A stretch of 64,000 nucleotides of DNA from Gentiana macrophylla (lineage: Eukaryota; Streptophyta; Magnoliopsida; Gentianales; Gentianaceae). The stretch spans positions 25,580,241 to 25,644,240 of the forward strand of contig CM047809.1 in NCBI GenBank assembly GCA_026214975.1, written 5' to 3'. The notes beneath the pieces are model-generated. The model had not been told where the DNA came from, did no database searches, and saw nothing but the letters and a program-made list of their open reading frames with translations. Made by a program: the position numbers and the translations under genes. Of the stretch, positions 11,861-21,244 are shown piece by piece. Every line of letters begins with the position of its first letter. Position 1 is the stretch's first letter.

Positions 11861-12007
11861 GTATCACTCCATTTGAGTTTAACTGTACCCTTTTTTTATC
11901 TGAATTTTTTGACCCTCGTCTATATTTATTAATGAAACTGGAAATTGCATCATTCTTGTTACAAACACCATATACAATTTACACATCTTCACTACAGCAC
12001 ACATTTC

Positions 12008-12193
12008 TCACACACAATTCGCATTGATAAGCTTAAAGTGCTTCCCACGCCATAAGTTCACCAACCTGTTTTGCTCCTTATTCTCAACCACGTGACGCCT
12101 AACTTGATTCGACATCTGCGCATCGTTCTCCTCACAACGGTCCCTTTCCTTAGCAAGGCTTTTCGGAAAACAATCCGGATATGATCCTAAAAG
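12008..12193 (-). pseudogene. C-terminal exon-like fragment on the opposite strand, not recognised
   Basis: The minus strand reads 61 codons (SYPDCFPKSLAKERDRCEEN near the start, NRLVNLWRGKHFKLI near the end) to a stop at 12010-12008. Upstream, GTGTGTAG at about 12194-12201 would serve as a splice acceptor. Amino acid use is that of a real soluble protein. It runs against the exon-like pieces to its left, which fits two captured fragments in one transposon. Family unknown. Confidence 0.35.
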
Positions 12194-12236
12194 CTACACA
12201 CATCTCCAGGTAATATATCCAACTGAGGGCCCAAAA

Positions 12237-12263
12237 CGCGCATCGCGCGCTTACCGTAACTAG
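12237..12263 (+). other. Helitron-type 3' terminus
   Basis: CGCG-CAT-CGCG (12237-12247) forms a four-base-pair hairpin; after 12 bases comes CTAG (12260-12263) and then T. Plant Helitrons end in a GC hairpin shortly before CTRR and insert between A and T. The whole string (ACGCGCATCGCGCGC, then CTTACCG) closely resembles published plant Helitron ends. Confidence 0.6.
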
Positions 12264-12403
12264 TATATATATATACACACACTTCCGTAGTGTGATGAAT
12301 TAGGGACCTTGTCAACTAACTTTTAAATTGTTGATGAGAGCATGCCAACTCGCAAATGAATTGTAAAAATGAATATTATAGGATAAAATAAATTCTTAAC
12401 TAA

Positions 12404-12466
<63 letters not shown>

Positions 12467-12610
12467 ACACACTTGCGTAGTGTGATGAATTAGGGACCTT
12501 GTCAAATAACTTTTAAATTGTTGATGAGAGGATGCCAACTTGCGAATGAATTGTAAAAATGAAAATTATAGGATAAAATAAATTCTTAACCAATGAATAT
12601 TCTTAAGCAA

Positions 12611-12658
<48 letters not shown>

Positions 12659-12795
12659 TGCCTAGTGTGATGAATTAGGGACCTTGTCAACAAACTTTTA
12701 AATTGTTGATGAGAGGATGCCAACTTTCAAATGAATTGTAAAAATGAATATTATAGGATAAAATAAATTCTTCAGCAATGAATATTATTTGTTTA
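12264..12795. repeat. Three tandem copies of a ~187 bp unit with TA/TG microsatellites
   Basis: Each unit has an AT/GT run, then CGTAGTGTGATGAATTAGGG, then a segment ending AATAAATTCTTA..AATGAATAT. Copies start near 12264, 12438 and 12621. The third merges into the 2.7 kb duplication, whose second copy starts with the same text at 15341. Confidence 0.8.
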
Positions 12796-12829
12796 CAATT
12801 AGACGAGAGTCTAGACCCAATACGATTGC

Positions 12830-13600
12830 TCTTACTCTCATTTTAATTGGTGGTAGTAAATGTGCTACTATATTTCATTATACATTTCAACACGCCCCCT
12901 CAAGTGCATATCAAGGCTATGCCAACCCGGCGCACAACAAGTCTGAGCCAACTAGGCCAGCCCAACACTTACCGTTGTACTAAAACCAATTGGTGGTAAT
13001 AAAGGTGATATTATATTTCCTTATATATTTCAACACGCCCTCTAGTGTGGCCCATATCGCTTATGCCAACCAGGCACACACAATGTCTCAGCCCAAATAG
13101 GCTCAAGAAGGCCAACTAGGTCACCCAACACTTGCTTGCAAATATATGGGGAAAATAATGTTTACACTGTGATTCGATCTCATGACATCCGACTGATACC
13201 ATGTTAAGATCAAGCTCATACCGTTATACTAATTAAAACCAATTGATGTTAATAAATGTGCTACTTTATTTCCTTATCATTTAAGAATGTGCGCGTCTGT
13301 CCCAACACCCCTTCAAGTGTTGGCAATTTATTTCTAATATGTCCAACACTTGTACAATTTCTTTTTAAAGTGTGTGAGGCGTCTGTCTCAACACCCTCAA
13401 GTGTGAGCAATCTCTCCCAACTCTTACACAATATTTTTTTTTATAAATATTGTTCCAACCAGGGTTCGATCCTTCGACCTTTGGCTCTAATACCATGTTA
13501 AAGATCAATGACTTACCATTGTCTAAAACCAATTGGTGGTAGTAAATGTCTTTACTATATTTCCTTATACATTTCAACGAGATAATGCAATCGGTCATAA
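12830..13600 (-). mobile_element. TRIM-like repeats with tRNA-Met-type primer sites (copy 1)
   Basis: Short units alternate: an LTR-like piece (minus strand TGTTGAAATGTATAAGGAAAT to AGTACAACGGTAAG) and a link with a primer-site-like word (minus strand ATGGTATCAG or ATGGTATTAGAGCC, near 13203-13190 and 13496-13483). CACGCCCCCTCAAGTG recurs. Miniature LTR elements (TRIMs) have this build, but I could not fix unit ends. Confidence 0.4.
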
Positions 13601-14097
13601 CGGTAACTTAAAAAAAAGGAGACTTAGTGAAAATAACAAAATCGTGAAAAGGACGAGAAGAGTTATTGTGCCAGTAGTTATTGGAGAGTTATACTGCCGT
13701 GAATGGATGCGATACATCCACATCACACCTACACATCTTTATTGTGTGAAAGTAGATGAGTTGGATGCATATCATCACTCCACCTAGTATAACCTCCAAA
13801 TAAGTGATTCACCATAATTGAACATGATTATTTTAGTAAAAAGCACATTTTATTTATGTCAAGTACCAAAATACCCCTAAAATCAAGTTCTTTTTTAAAA
13901 AAAAGGAAGTGGTCAAGGAAACAGAACTCTAACGCACTTAACGTGGTGCCAAGTTAGCTTCAAAAAAAAAAAAACGTGGTGTGAAAAAATGTGAAAAAAC
14001 ATGACTGAAAAAAGTAAAATAAAATAAAGAATAATAATAATAATAATAATAAATATCTTCTACACAATTTTTAAATGAACTGTATTTTTTGAACGGT

Positions 14098-14462
14098 GAT
14101 AATTATTAGTGACACTTCACAGTTTAACTTAGCAATGTCACTTAAAATTTACACTTGTCAATGTTTATTGACACCGTAAAAATTGTGTCAATAATTAGGG
14201 TTTGTCGATAAATACACAATAGAGAACGACACCGACCAATGTGAAAGTTGTGTCAACAATCAAAGTTTGTCAATAAACACACAATACACGAAGACACTGA
14301 CCAATGAAATGCAGTCAACAACACCGACCAATGACACACAATCAGTGTCATACAAAATATCACTTCTAATTTTCACTTAATACTGACATTCAATTAATGT
14401 CATATAGAATGACACTACAAAGTAGCACTACTAAGTGACACTATACTACATGACACTACTAA
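14098..14462. repeat. TGACACT/AGTGTCA-rich segment, CACTA-like (copy 1)
   Basis: More than a dozen TGACACT, AGTGTCA and TGTCAATA words in both orientations within 365 bases, ending TGACACTACTAATTACT. Dense, inverted short motifs of this kind mark the subterminal parts of plant CACTA transposons, where transposase binds. No clear CACTA terminus or transposase is seen, so this is a relic at most. Confidence 0.4.
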
Positions 14463-14465
14463 TTA

Positions 14466-14628
14466 CTCCTCCTCCAAATCTATTTATATGAAGCGATTCA
14501 CAAAATTCATACATAAATATATTGAATGAATCTGTACTTTTTAATTCAAGATTAGTTGTTATTTAAATGTACTGCACACTTGTGACTTTTGACAAACCGC
14601 TTGAGATAAATAAATGATTTTAGAGAAG
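14466..14628. mobile_element. Stowaway-type MITE, decayed ends
   Basis: Counterpart of the MITE at 17166-17324. The ends no longer match the Stowaway consensus (CTCCTCCTCC on the left, TTTTAGAGAAG on the right), although the interior and TA flanks persist. Confidence 0.6.
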
Positions 14629-15499
14629 TAATTGTTACTATAACACGGATCACACTATCTACATTCTTCACAAACAGTTAGAATCAATGTACAAACTTAA
14701 GAAAAAAAGTTGTCCTTTTCATCATTGCTGCCCTATTTTCGGTTTCCGAGACGCGTTTATTTCTTTTGAGAAGCTCAGACACATTTTCAACACCCAAAAA
14801 CATGGATCTGCAAAAATCACAATACATTTAACTCCGGTAATAGGGATGGTGCCTCCGTCAATGATTTTGTGTTTTTATGAATATACAAACATTACCGGAG
14901 TCTAAAGTGGTATTTGGCGATTCTCGGTTCAAATCATCAAAACATGATAAAAGTAGATCCAAGTTGTCACAAGAATGAGATCCAAACACTTTTTTGTGAG
15001 TGAATCCAAACACATTTGAATCTGGTTGGCTTGGGATGAAATTAAGCCGATGAACCTAGGAAAAGTGTTCATTTTTTGGCGATTGGAATGAAGTGTTTTT
15101 TTTCTTCGTTCGTGTAGCAGAATGCTAATGTGCTGTTGACTAATTAATGGAATGATGTGAGCACCATGAAATTGAAGTAGCATTTGTTATAGCAGGGCCA
15201 TACAATGGGAAATTCTTCCCTACTCACTCCATTTGCACTGTGGGTCTACGTGGTTGAATTTGGACCACATAGTTTCAAATTAATTTCAAACCACACATTC
15301 CAAATTCAACCACGTAGACTCACAAACATGAATTAGGGAGTTAGGGACCTTGTCAACAAACTTTTAAATTGTTGATGAGAGGATGCCAACTTTCAAATGA
15401 ATTGTAAAAATGAATATTATAGGATAAAATAAATTCTTCAGCAATGAATATTATTTGTTTACAATTAGACGAGAGTCTAGATCCAATACGATTGCTCTT

Positions 15500-16290
15500 A
15501 CTCTCATTTTAATTGGTGGTAGTAAATGTGCTACTATATTTCATTATACATTTCAACACGCCCCCTCAAGTGCATATCAAGGCTATGCCAACCCGGCGCA
15601 CAACAAGTCTGAGCCAACTAGGCTCACAAAGGCCAACTAGGCCAGCCCAACACTTACCGTTGTACTAAAACCAATTGGTGGTAATAAAGGTGATATTATA
15701 TTTCCTTATATATTTCAACACGCCCCCTCAAGTGTGGGCCCATATCAAGCCTATGCCAACCAGGCACACAACAAGCCTGAGCCAAATAGGCTCACAAGGG
15801 CCAACTAGGTCAGCCCAACACTTGCACAATATATGGGGAAAATAATGTTTACACCAGGATTCGATCTCATGACATCTGACTCTGATACCATGTTAAGATC
15901 AAGCTCATACCGTTATACTAATTAAAACCAATTGATGTTAATAAATGTGCTACTTTATTTCCTTATCATTTAAGAATGTGGGCAATCTGTCCCAACACCC
16001 CCTTCAAGTGTTGGCAATTTATTTCCTAATATGTCCAACACTTGTACAATTTCTTTTTAAGAGTGTGGGCAATCTGTCTCAACACCCCCTCAAGTGTGAG
16101 CAATCTCTCCCAACTCTTACACAATATTTTTTTTTATAAATATTGTTCCAACCAGGGTTCGATCCTTCGACCTTTGGCTCTAATACCATGTTAAAGATCA
16201 AGCGCTTACCGTTGTACTAAAACCAATTGGTGGTAGTAAATGTGCTACTATATTTCCTTATACATTTCAACAGATAATGCAATCAGCGGT
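15500..16290 (-). mobile_element. TRIM-like repeats with tRNA-Met-type primer sites (copy 2)
   Basis: Same structure as 12830-13600, better preserved. Primer-site-like words lie at about 15893-15881 and 16190-16176 on the minus strand. CACGCCCCCTCAAGTG or close variants occur four times. The link includes GGGTTCGATCC, which resembles a tRNA B-box, so a SINE contribution is an alternative. Confidence 0.4.
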
Positions 16291-16797
16291 CATAACGGTA
16301 ACTTAAAAAAAAAAAGGAGACTTAGTGAAAATAACAAAATCAGCGAAAAGGACGAGAAGAGTTATTGTGCCGTAGTTATTGGAGAGTTATACCAAGTGAA
16401 TGGATGTGATACATCCACATCACACCTACACATCTTTATTGTGTGAAAGTAGATGAGTTGGATGCATATCATCACTCCACCTAGTATAACCTCCAAATAA
16501 GTGATTCACCATAATTGAACATGATTATTTTAGTAAAAAGCACATTTTATTTATGTCAAGTACCAAAATACCCCTAAAATCAAGTTCTTTTTTTAAAAAA
16601 AAAGGAAGTGGTCAAGGAAACAGAACTCTAACGCACTTAACGTGGTGCCAAGTTAGCTTCAAAAAAAAAAAAAACGTGGTGTGAAAAAATGTGAAAAAAC
16701 ATGACTGAAAAAAGTAAAATAAAATAAAGAATAATAATAATAATAATAATAAATATCTTCTACACAATTTTTAAATGAACTGTATTTTTTGAACGGT

Positions 16798-17162
16798 GAT
16801 AATTATTAGTGACACTTCACAGTTTAACTTAGCAATGTCACTTAAAATTTACACTTGTCAATGTTTATTGACACCGTAAAAATTGTGTCAATAATTAGGG
16901 TTTGTCGATAAATACACAATAGAGAACGACACCGACCAATGTGAAAGTTGTGTCAACAATCAAAGTTTGTCAATAAACACACAATACACAAAGACACTGA
17001 CCAATGAAATGCAGTCAACAACACCGACCAATGACACACAATCAGTGTCATACAAAATATCACTTCTAATTTTCACTTAATAGTGACATTCAATTAATGT
17101 CATATAGAATGACACTACAAAGTAGCACTACTAAGTGACACTATACTACATGACACTACTAA
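16798..17162. repeat. TGACACT/AGTGTCA-rich segment, CACTA-like (copy 2)
   Basis: Near-identical copy of 14098-14462 in the second unit of the tandem duplication. A shorter stretch with the same words lies at 18080-18150. Confidence 0.4.
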
Positions 17163-17165
17163 TTA

Positions 17166-17324
17166 CTCCCTCCGTACCTATTTATATGAAGCAGTTGCCA
17201 AAATTCATACATAAATATATTGAATGAATCTAGACACTTTTTAATTCAAGATTAGTTGTTATTTAAATGTACCTAGACACTTAGACTTTTGACAACTGCT
17301 TCAGATAAATAGGTACGGAGAGAG
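17166..17324. mobile_element. Stowaway MITE (Tc1/mariner type)
   Basis: 159 bases with inverted ends CTCCCTCCGTACCTATTTAT and its near reverse complement ATAAATAGGTACGGAGAGAG, flanked by the TA duplication (17164-17165 and 17325-17326). CTCCCTCCGT is the Stowaway hallmark. Non-autonomous; it would have been moved by a mariner transposase elsewhere. Confidence 0.88.
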
Positions 17325-17903
17325 TAATTGTTACTATAACACGGATCACACTATCTACATTCTTCACAAACAGTTAGAATCAATGTACAAACTTAAGAAA
17401 AAAAGTTGTCCTTTTCATCATTGCTGCCCTATTTTCGGTTTCCGAGACGTTTATTTCTTTTTGAGAAGCTCAGACACATTTTCAACACCCAAAAACATGG
17501 ATCTGCAAAAATCACAATACATTTAACTCCGGTAATAGGGATGGTGCCTCCGTCAATGATTTTGTGTTTTTATGAATATACAAACATTACCGGAGTCTAA
17601 AGTGGTATTTGGCGATTCTCGGTTCAAATCATCAAAACATGATAAAAGTAGATCCAAGTTGTCACAAGAATGAGATCCAAACACTTTTTTGTGAGTGAAT
17701 CCAAACACATTTGAATCTGGTTGGCTTGGGATGAAATTAAGCCGATGAACCTAGGAAAAGTGTTCATTTTTGGCGATTGGAATGAAGTGTTTTTTTCTTC
17801 GTTCGTGTAGCGAGAATGCTAATGTCTTTGTTGACTAATTAATGGAATGATGTGAGCACCATGAAATTGAAGTAGCATTTGTTATAAGCGAGGGCCATAC
17901 AAT

Positions 17904-18055
17904 GGGAAATTCTTCCTACTCACTCCATTTGCACTTTGTGGAGTCTACGTGGTTGAATTTGGACCACATAGTTTCAAATTAATTTCAAACTGTGTGGTCC
18001 AAATTCAACCATGTAGACCCACAGTGCAATTGGAGTGAGTAGGGAAGAATTTCCC
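17904..18055. repeat. Large palindrome, 152 bp
   Basis: GGGAAATTCTTCCTACTCAC at the left is mirrored by GTGAGTAGGGAAGAATTTCCC at the right, and the arms continue through the GTGGTTGAATTTGGACCACA part to a short AT-rich centre. Arms are a few mismatches from perfect. A truncated form sits at about 15238-15326 in copy 1. Confidence 0.8.
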
Positions 18056-18060
18056 ACATA

Positions 18061-18187
18061 CAATGTTCCGCTACTGATTGTCACACTATTCATTGTAAAT
18101 ACATAAGTAGTGTCATTCAAGCTGACACTATTAACTGACACTTTGGCATTAATGAAAATACGAGAGTCATCGTAAATATATAAGTAG
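18061..18187. other. Short spacer with TGACACT words
   Basis: Continues the CACTA-like vocabulary (AGTGTCATTCAAGCTGACACT) and ends in GTAAATATATAAGTAG, of which a near copy lies 80 bases upstream. Non-coding. Confidence 0.35.
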
Positions 18188-18216
18188 TGATATGCCAAGC
18201 CCGACACAAAGCCCAC
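18188..18216 (+). repeat. 5' LTR of the Gypsy element, first piece (split by the Copia)
   Basis: First 29 bases of the LTR. It resumes at 24915 after the Copia: CAAAGCCC here and CCCGTTAATCCGAAGCC there join to the unbroken text at 35358-35380. The Copia target duplication is CCCAC / CCCGT, imperfect. Confidence 0.75.
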
Positions 18217-18732
18217 TTTCAGTAAAGTGACTTAAACTCTACATCTGGTGGAACCAATCTGAAGACTCAGTTGTGTGATGGACAGCTGAGAAGTGTATTC
18301 AATTCTGTGCATCAGTAGGGTGGAGTCTACTCGAGGCTTCACGCGGGAAAGGCTGCTTGAGTCTTGAATACTGGCAGGTCCCACATCTGTTAATTCTATT
18401 ATGTGACAGCTATACAGTGTCATTAAAAGGAGGACACGTGTAGGGGTATTTATGGTGTTTCAGACAAAGATTCCTGACGGCTAGGGTTTAGGGATTTGTG
18501 CCTATAAATACAGTTGTTGTCGCATTGTCTGTGTGTGTGAAATCTGTAACTCAGTGCATAATAATAAAGATCTTTTTTCTGCCCGTGGGTTTTTTATCTC
18601 TCTCACTTTGAGAGGAGTTTTCCACGTTAAATCTGTGTTCTTCTTGTTTTCTGTTATCTCCTTTGATTATTTGCGATTGATTGAATCTGTTTCTGTTTCT
18701 TGCATCTGAAGTTATCTCCATCCGTCATAACA
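18217..18732 (+). repeat. 5' LTR of the Tork-like Copia
   Basis: 516 bases, ending CGTCATAACA. The first bases read TTTCAGT where the 3' LTR has TGTCAGT, so the terminal TG is mutated. TATA box CCTATAAATA at 18501-18510; AATAATAAAG near 18560 may serve as poly(A) signal. The two LTRs differ clearly around 18310-18365, so insertion is not recent. Confidence 0.9.
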
Positions 18733-18734
18733 AG

Positions 18735-18746
18735 TGGTATCAGAGC
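18735..18746 (+). other. Primer-binding site of the Tork-like Copia
   Basis: TGGTATCAGAGC, complementary to the 3' end of initiator tRNA-Met, two bases after the 5' LTR. Confidence 0.9.
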
Positions 18747-18849
18747 GAGGTTCTGGAGAAAACAATCTGTACGATCAACTTCATCTTCACCAAGACCTTC
18801 AGCAAGGTGCTAGGATCTATGTTAAAGTTATGATCTTTAGCAAGAAAAT

Positions 18850-19618
18850 ATGTCAGCAGTAAACGTGAAAATCGATAAATTTACAGGAATGAACAGTTTT
18901 GGTCTGTGGCAAATCAAGATGTGTGCACTGTTGAAACAGCCGGGTTTGTGGAGTCCTTTATCTGACAAACCAAATATATGTGCAGCAGATTATGCCAGTC
19001 TGGAAGAGAAAGCACATTCAACCATCATGTTGTGCTTATTTGATGATGTTATCACTGAGGTTCTTTGAGGAAGACACATGCACCAAGTTGTGGAAGAAGC
19101 TTGAAAGCCTGTATATGACCAAGTCACTGACCAACAAGTTGTTGTTAAAACAGAGGTTGTTCAGTTTGAAAATGCATGAAGGGAGTCCACTGAGGGACCA
19201 TCTTGACCAGCTGAACACAATATTACTTGATTTAAGGAACATTGATGTTAAAATTGAAGATGAGGATGCAGCCCTAATCCTGTTGGTGTCATTACCGGCA
19301 TCATATGAAAACTTTGTGCAGACTTTCATAGTTGGGAAGGATACAGTAGCTTTAGAGGATGTAAGGTCTGCCTTACATGCCAGGGAGCTTAGACACAAGG
19401 CTGCTGGGACAGACAGTCAGGCTGCTTGGCTAGTAGCTAGCAGCAATAGTGGAAAAGGATATGGATAGAAGAAGAAAAAGAAGTCAGGGTCCAAAGGTCC
19501 TAAGTCTACTAATGTCTGTAATTACTGTAAGGAGCAGGGACATTGGAAGTCCAATTGTCCAAGGAAGAAGAAACAGCAGGAAGGCAATTCTGGCACACTA
19601 GCCTTGGCTACTGAGTAA
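18850..19618 (+). pseudogene. Copia gag, frameshifted
   Basis: Starts MSAVNVKIDKFTGMNSFGLW, typical of Tork-clade gag, and continues in another frame after about 19063 with EEDTCTKLWKKLESLYMTKS. A zinc knuckle, CNYCKEQGHWKSNC (C-x2-C-x4-H-x4-C), lies at about 19519-19560 and binds RNA. A stop codon at about 19467 interrupts the frame before the knuckle. Another stop ends the frame near 19618, and the protease frame restarts just after. Confidence 0.88.
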
Positions 19619-19630
19619 TCTGATGAGGAT

Positions 19631-21244
19631 TTGGTTCAAGTTGCAGGAGATTCTACACACCATAATGATGTGTGGATACTTGATTCTGGAGCATCCTACC
19701 ATATTTGTCCAAACAAGGAGTGGTTTTCTACTTTTGAGCAGATGGATGGTGGTCAAATCTATATGGCCAACAGTAAGGTTTGCAAAGTTGTGGGAATTGG
19801 CTCAGTAAAGTTAAGGATAGAGGATGGTAAATTATGTACACTGAAAGATGTAAGACATGTTCCACAAATGACCAAGAATTTGGTATCTCTCAGTCTACTA
19901 GACAGCAAGGGGTTCAATTTCAAGGGTGAAGGTGGACAGCTGAATGTCTTCAAAGATTCAGTTGTAGTCCTCAAAGGCATCAAGAGGGGAACCTTGTATA
20001 TATTACAAGGATCTATTGTATCCAACCACTCTTCTTTGTTGCATCCTCGAGTAGTTCACCGGGCCTCAATGAGACTCGGTTGTGGCACATAAGACTAGGT
20101 CACAAGGGTGAAAGGGTATCTGATTCTTTCTTGAAGAGGTTTTCTTGGGGATATAAGGTCAAGAATCTGGACTTTTGTGAACATTGTGTGTTTGGGAAAT
20201 TGCATAAAGTAAGTTCTCAAAGCAGGTTGCACAACACAAAGGCATCACTTGATTATATCCATTCAGATCACTGGGTCCATCAAAAGTTGAGTCATTGGGT
20301 GGTCACAGATATTTTATGTCATTCATAGATGACTATTCGAGGATGACTTGGATGGTGATGATGAAGAACAAAAGTGATGCATTCAGTAACTTCAAGCAGT
20401 GGAAGGCCCTAGTGGAGAATCAGTTAGGCTAGAAAATCAAGAAGCTTCGTACAGATAATGGTCTGAAATTCTGCTGGAATGATTTTGATTCATTTTGTGC
20501 AGCTGAGGGTATTGCCAGACATCATACTGTAAGGAATACACCTCAGTAGAATGGTGTAGCTGAAAGGATGAATCAAACTCTACTGGAGAGGGCAATATGT
20601 ATGCTTTCTCAAGCTGGTTTATCAAGGAGATTTTGGGCAGAGGCTGTAAAAACAGCCTGCTACTTAATCAATAGGAGTCCTCACACAGGGATCAATCTCA
20701 AGACACCATTTGAGATGTGGTCAGGCAAGCCTGCTGACTACTCAGTTCTAAGGGTTTTTGGGAGTACAGTCTTACTATCATGTTAGTGAAGGGAAGTTGG
20801 GGCCAAGAGCCAAGAAGGGAGTGTTTGTGGGGTATGGTGATGGAGTAAAGGGATATATAATTTGGTCATCAGCAGAGTCCAGAGTAATCCTCAACAGGGA
20901 TGTTGTGTTTGATGAAAATTCTATGTTAAACTCATCAGTGGGGAGGTCTACTGAATCTGAAACCAGTGTTGAATCTGATATTGTTGAGAAACAGGTGGAG
21001 CTTCAGGTGGAGTCAACTGATATGCAACAATCAGTGGATCCAAATCAACACTATACTGATCTGGATAATGAACCAGAATCTGATCCAAGCCAGCCTACTG
21101 AGACCTCAGTAGGTTGTCATACAAACATTAATCAGCAGAGTCTAGCTGCCAGCAGGCCTAGAAGATCGAATGTTGGGATACCTCCAAGGAGATATGGGTA
21201 TGATGATTTGGCTGGATATGGGTATGATGATTTGGCTGGATATG
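19631..21244 (+). pseudogene. Copia protease and integrase, broken
   Basis: The aspartic protease motif WILDSGASYHICP is at about 19672-19710. The integrase zinc-binding part follows (LWHIRLGHKGERVSD, then CEHCVFGK), then the catalytic core: first Asp region near 20265, second Asp in LRTDNG (about 20448), and the Glu in NGVAERMNQTLLE (about 20550-20586). Several in-frame stops (near 20326, 20433, 20548) and frame changes (about 20090, 20770) kill it. The tail to 21244 has the usual acidic linker and a small in-frame duplication (GYDDLAGYGYDDLAGY). The frame is cut at 21244 by the solo LTR. Confidence 0.88.

Larger units (their letters stand above)
8494..12263 (+). mobile_element. Helitron-like segment with gene-fragment-like exons (left end not found)
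   Basis: The right end has the Helitron signature: a short GC hairpin, about 12 bases of spacer, then CTAG followed by T (see 12237-12263). To its left lie pieces that look like exons with splice sites on the + strand and one on the - strand, the usual content of a non-autonomous Helitron that has captured gene fragments. A (GTT) microsatellite lies at about 10349-10377. The start at 8494 is only the end of the preceding LTR; I found no convincing TC-type 5' terminus, and no helicase or Rep frame is present. Confidence 0.45.
12675..15340. repeat. 2.7 kb tandem duplication, copy 1
   Basis: From TTAGGGACCTTGTCAAC onward this matches 15341-18060 in order and orientation, nearly base for base over long stretches such as 13990-14460. 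Compared with copy 2 it has a 25-base loss in the TRIM-like part, a damaged Stowaway MITE and a truncated palindrome. No coding frame is credible; short frames at 12789 and 14687 are repeat text. Confidence 0.85.
15341..18060. repeat. 2.7 kb tandem duplication, copy 2
   Basis: Second copy of the unit at 12675-15340, directly adjacent. It keeps the intact Stowaway MITE (17166-17324) and the full terminal palindrome (17904-18055). Contents in order: TRIM-like repeats, a non-coding spacer with an (ATA) microsatellite, TGACACT-rich repeats, the MITE, and a spacer with an inverted pair (CTCCGGTAAT / ATTACCGGAG at about 17527-17596). Confidence 0.85.

Noticed and set aside
14687..14905. Frame conserved in both duplication copies (also 17406-17600), ending in TNITGV
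   Set aside because: The copies are near-identical DNA, so conservation carries no information; no domain is seen.
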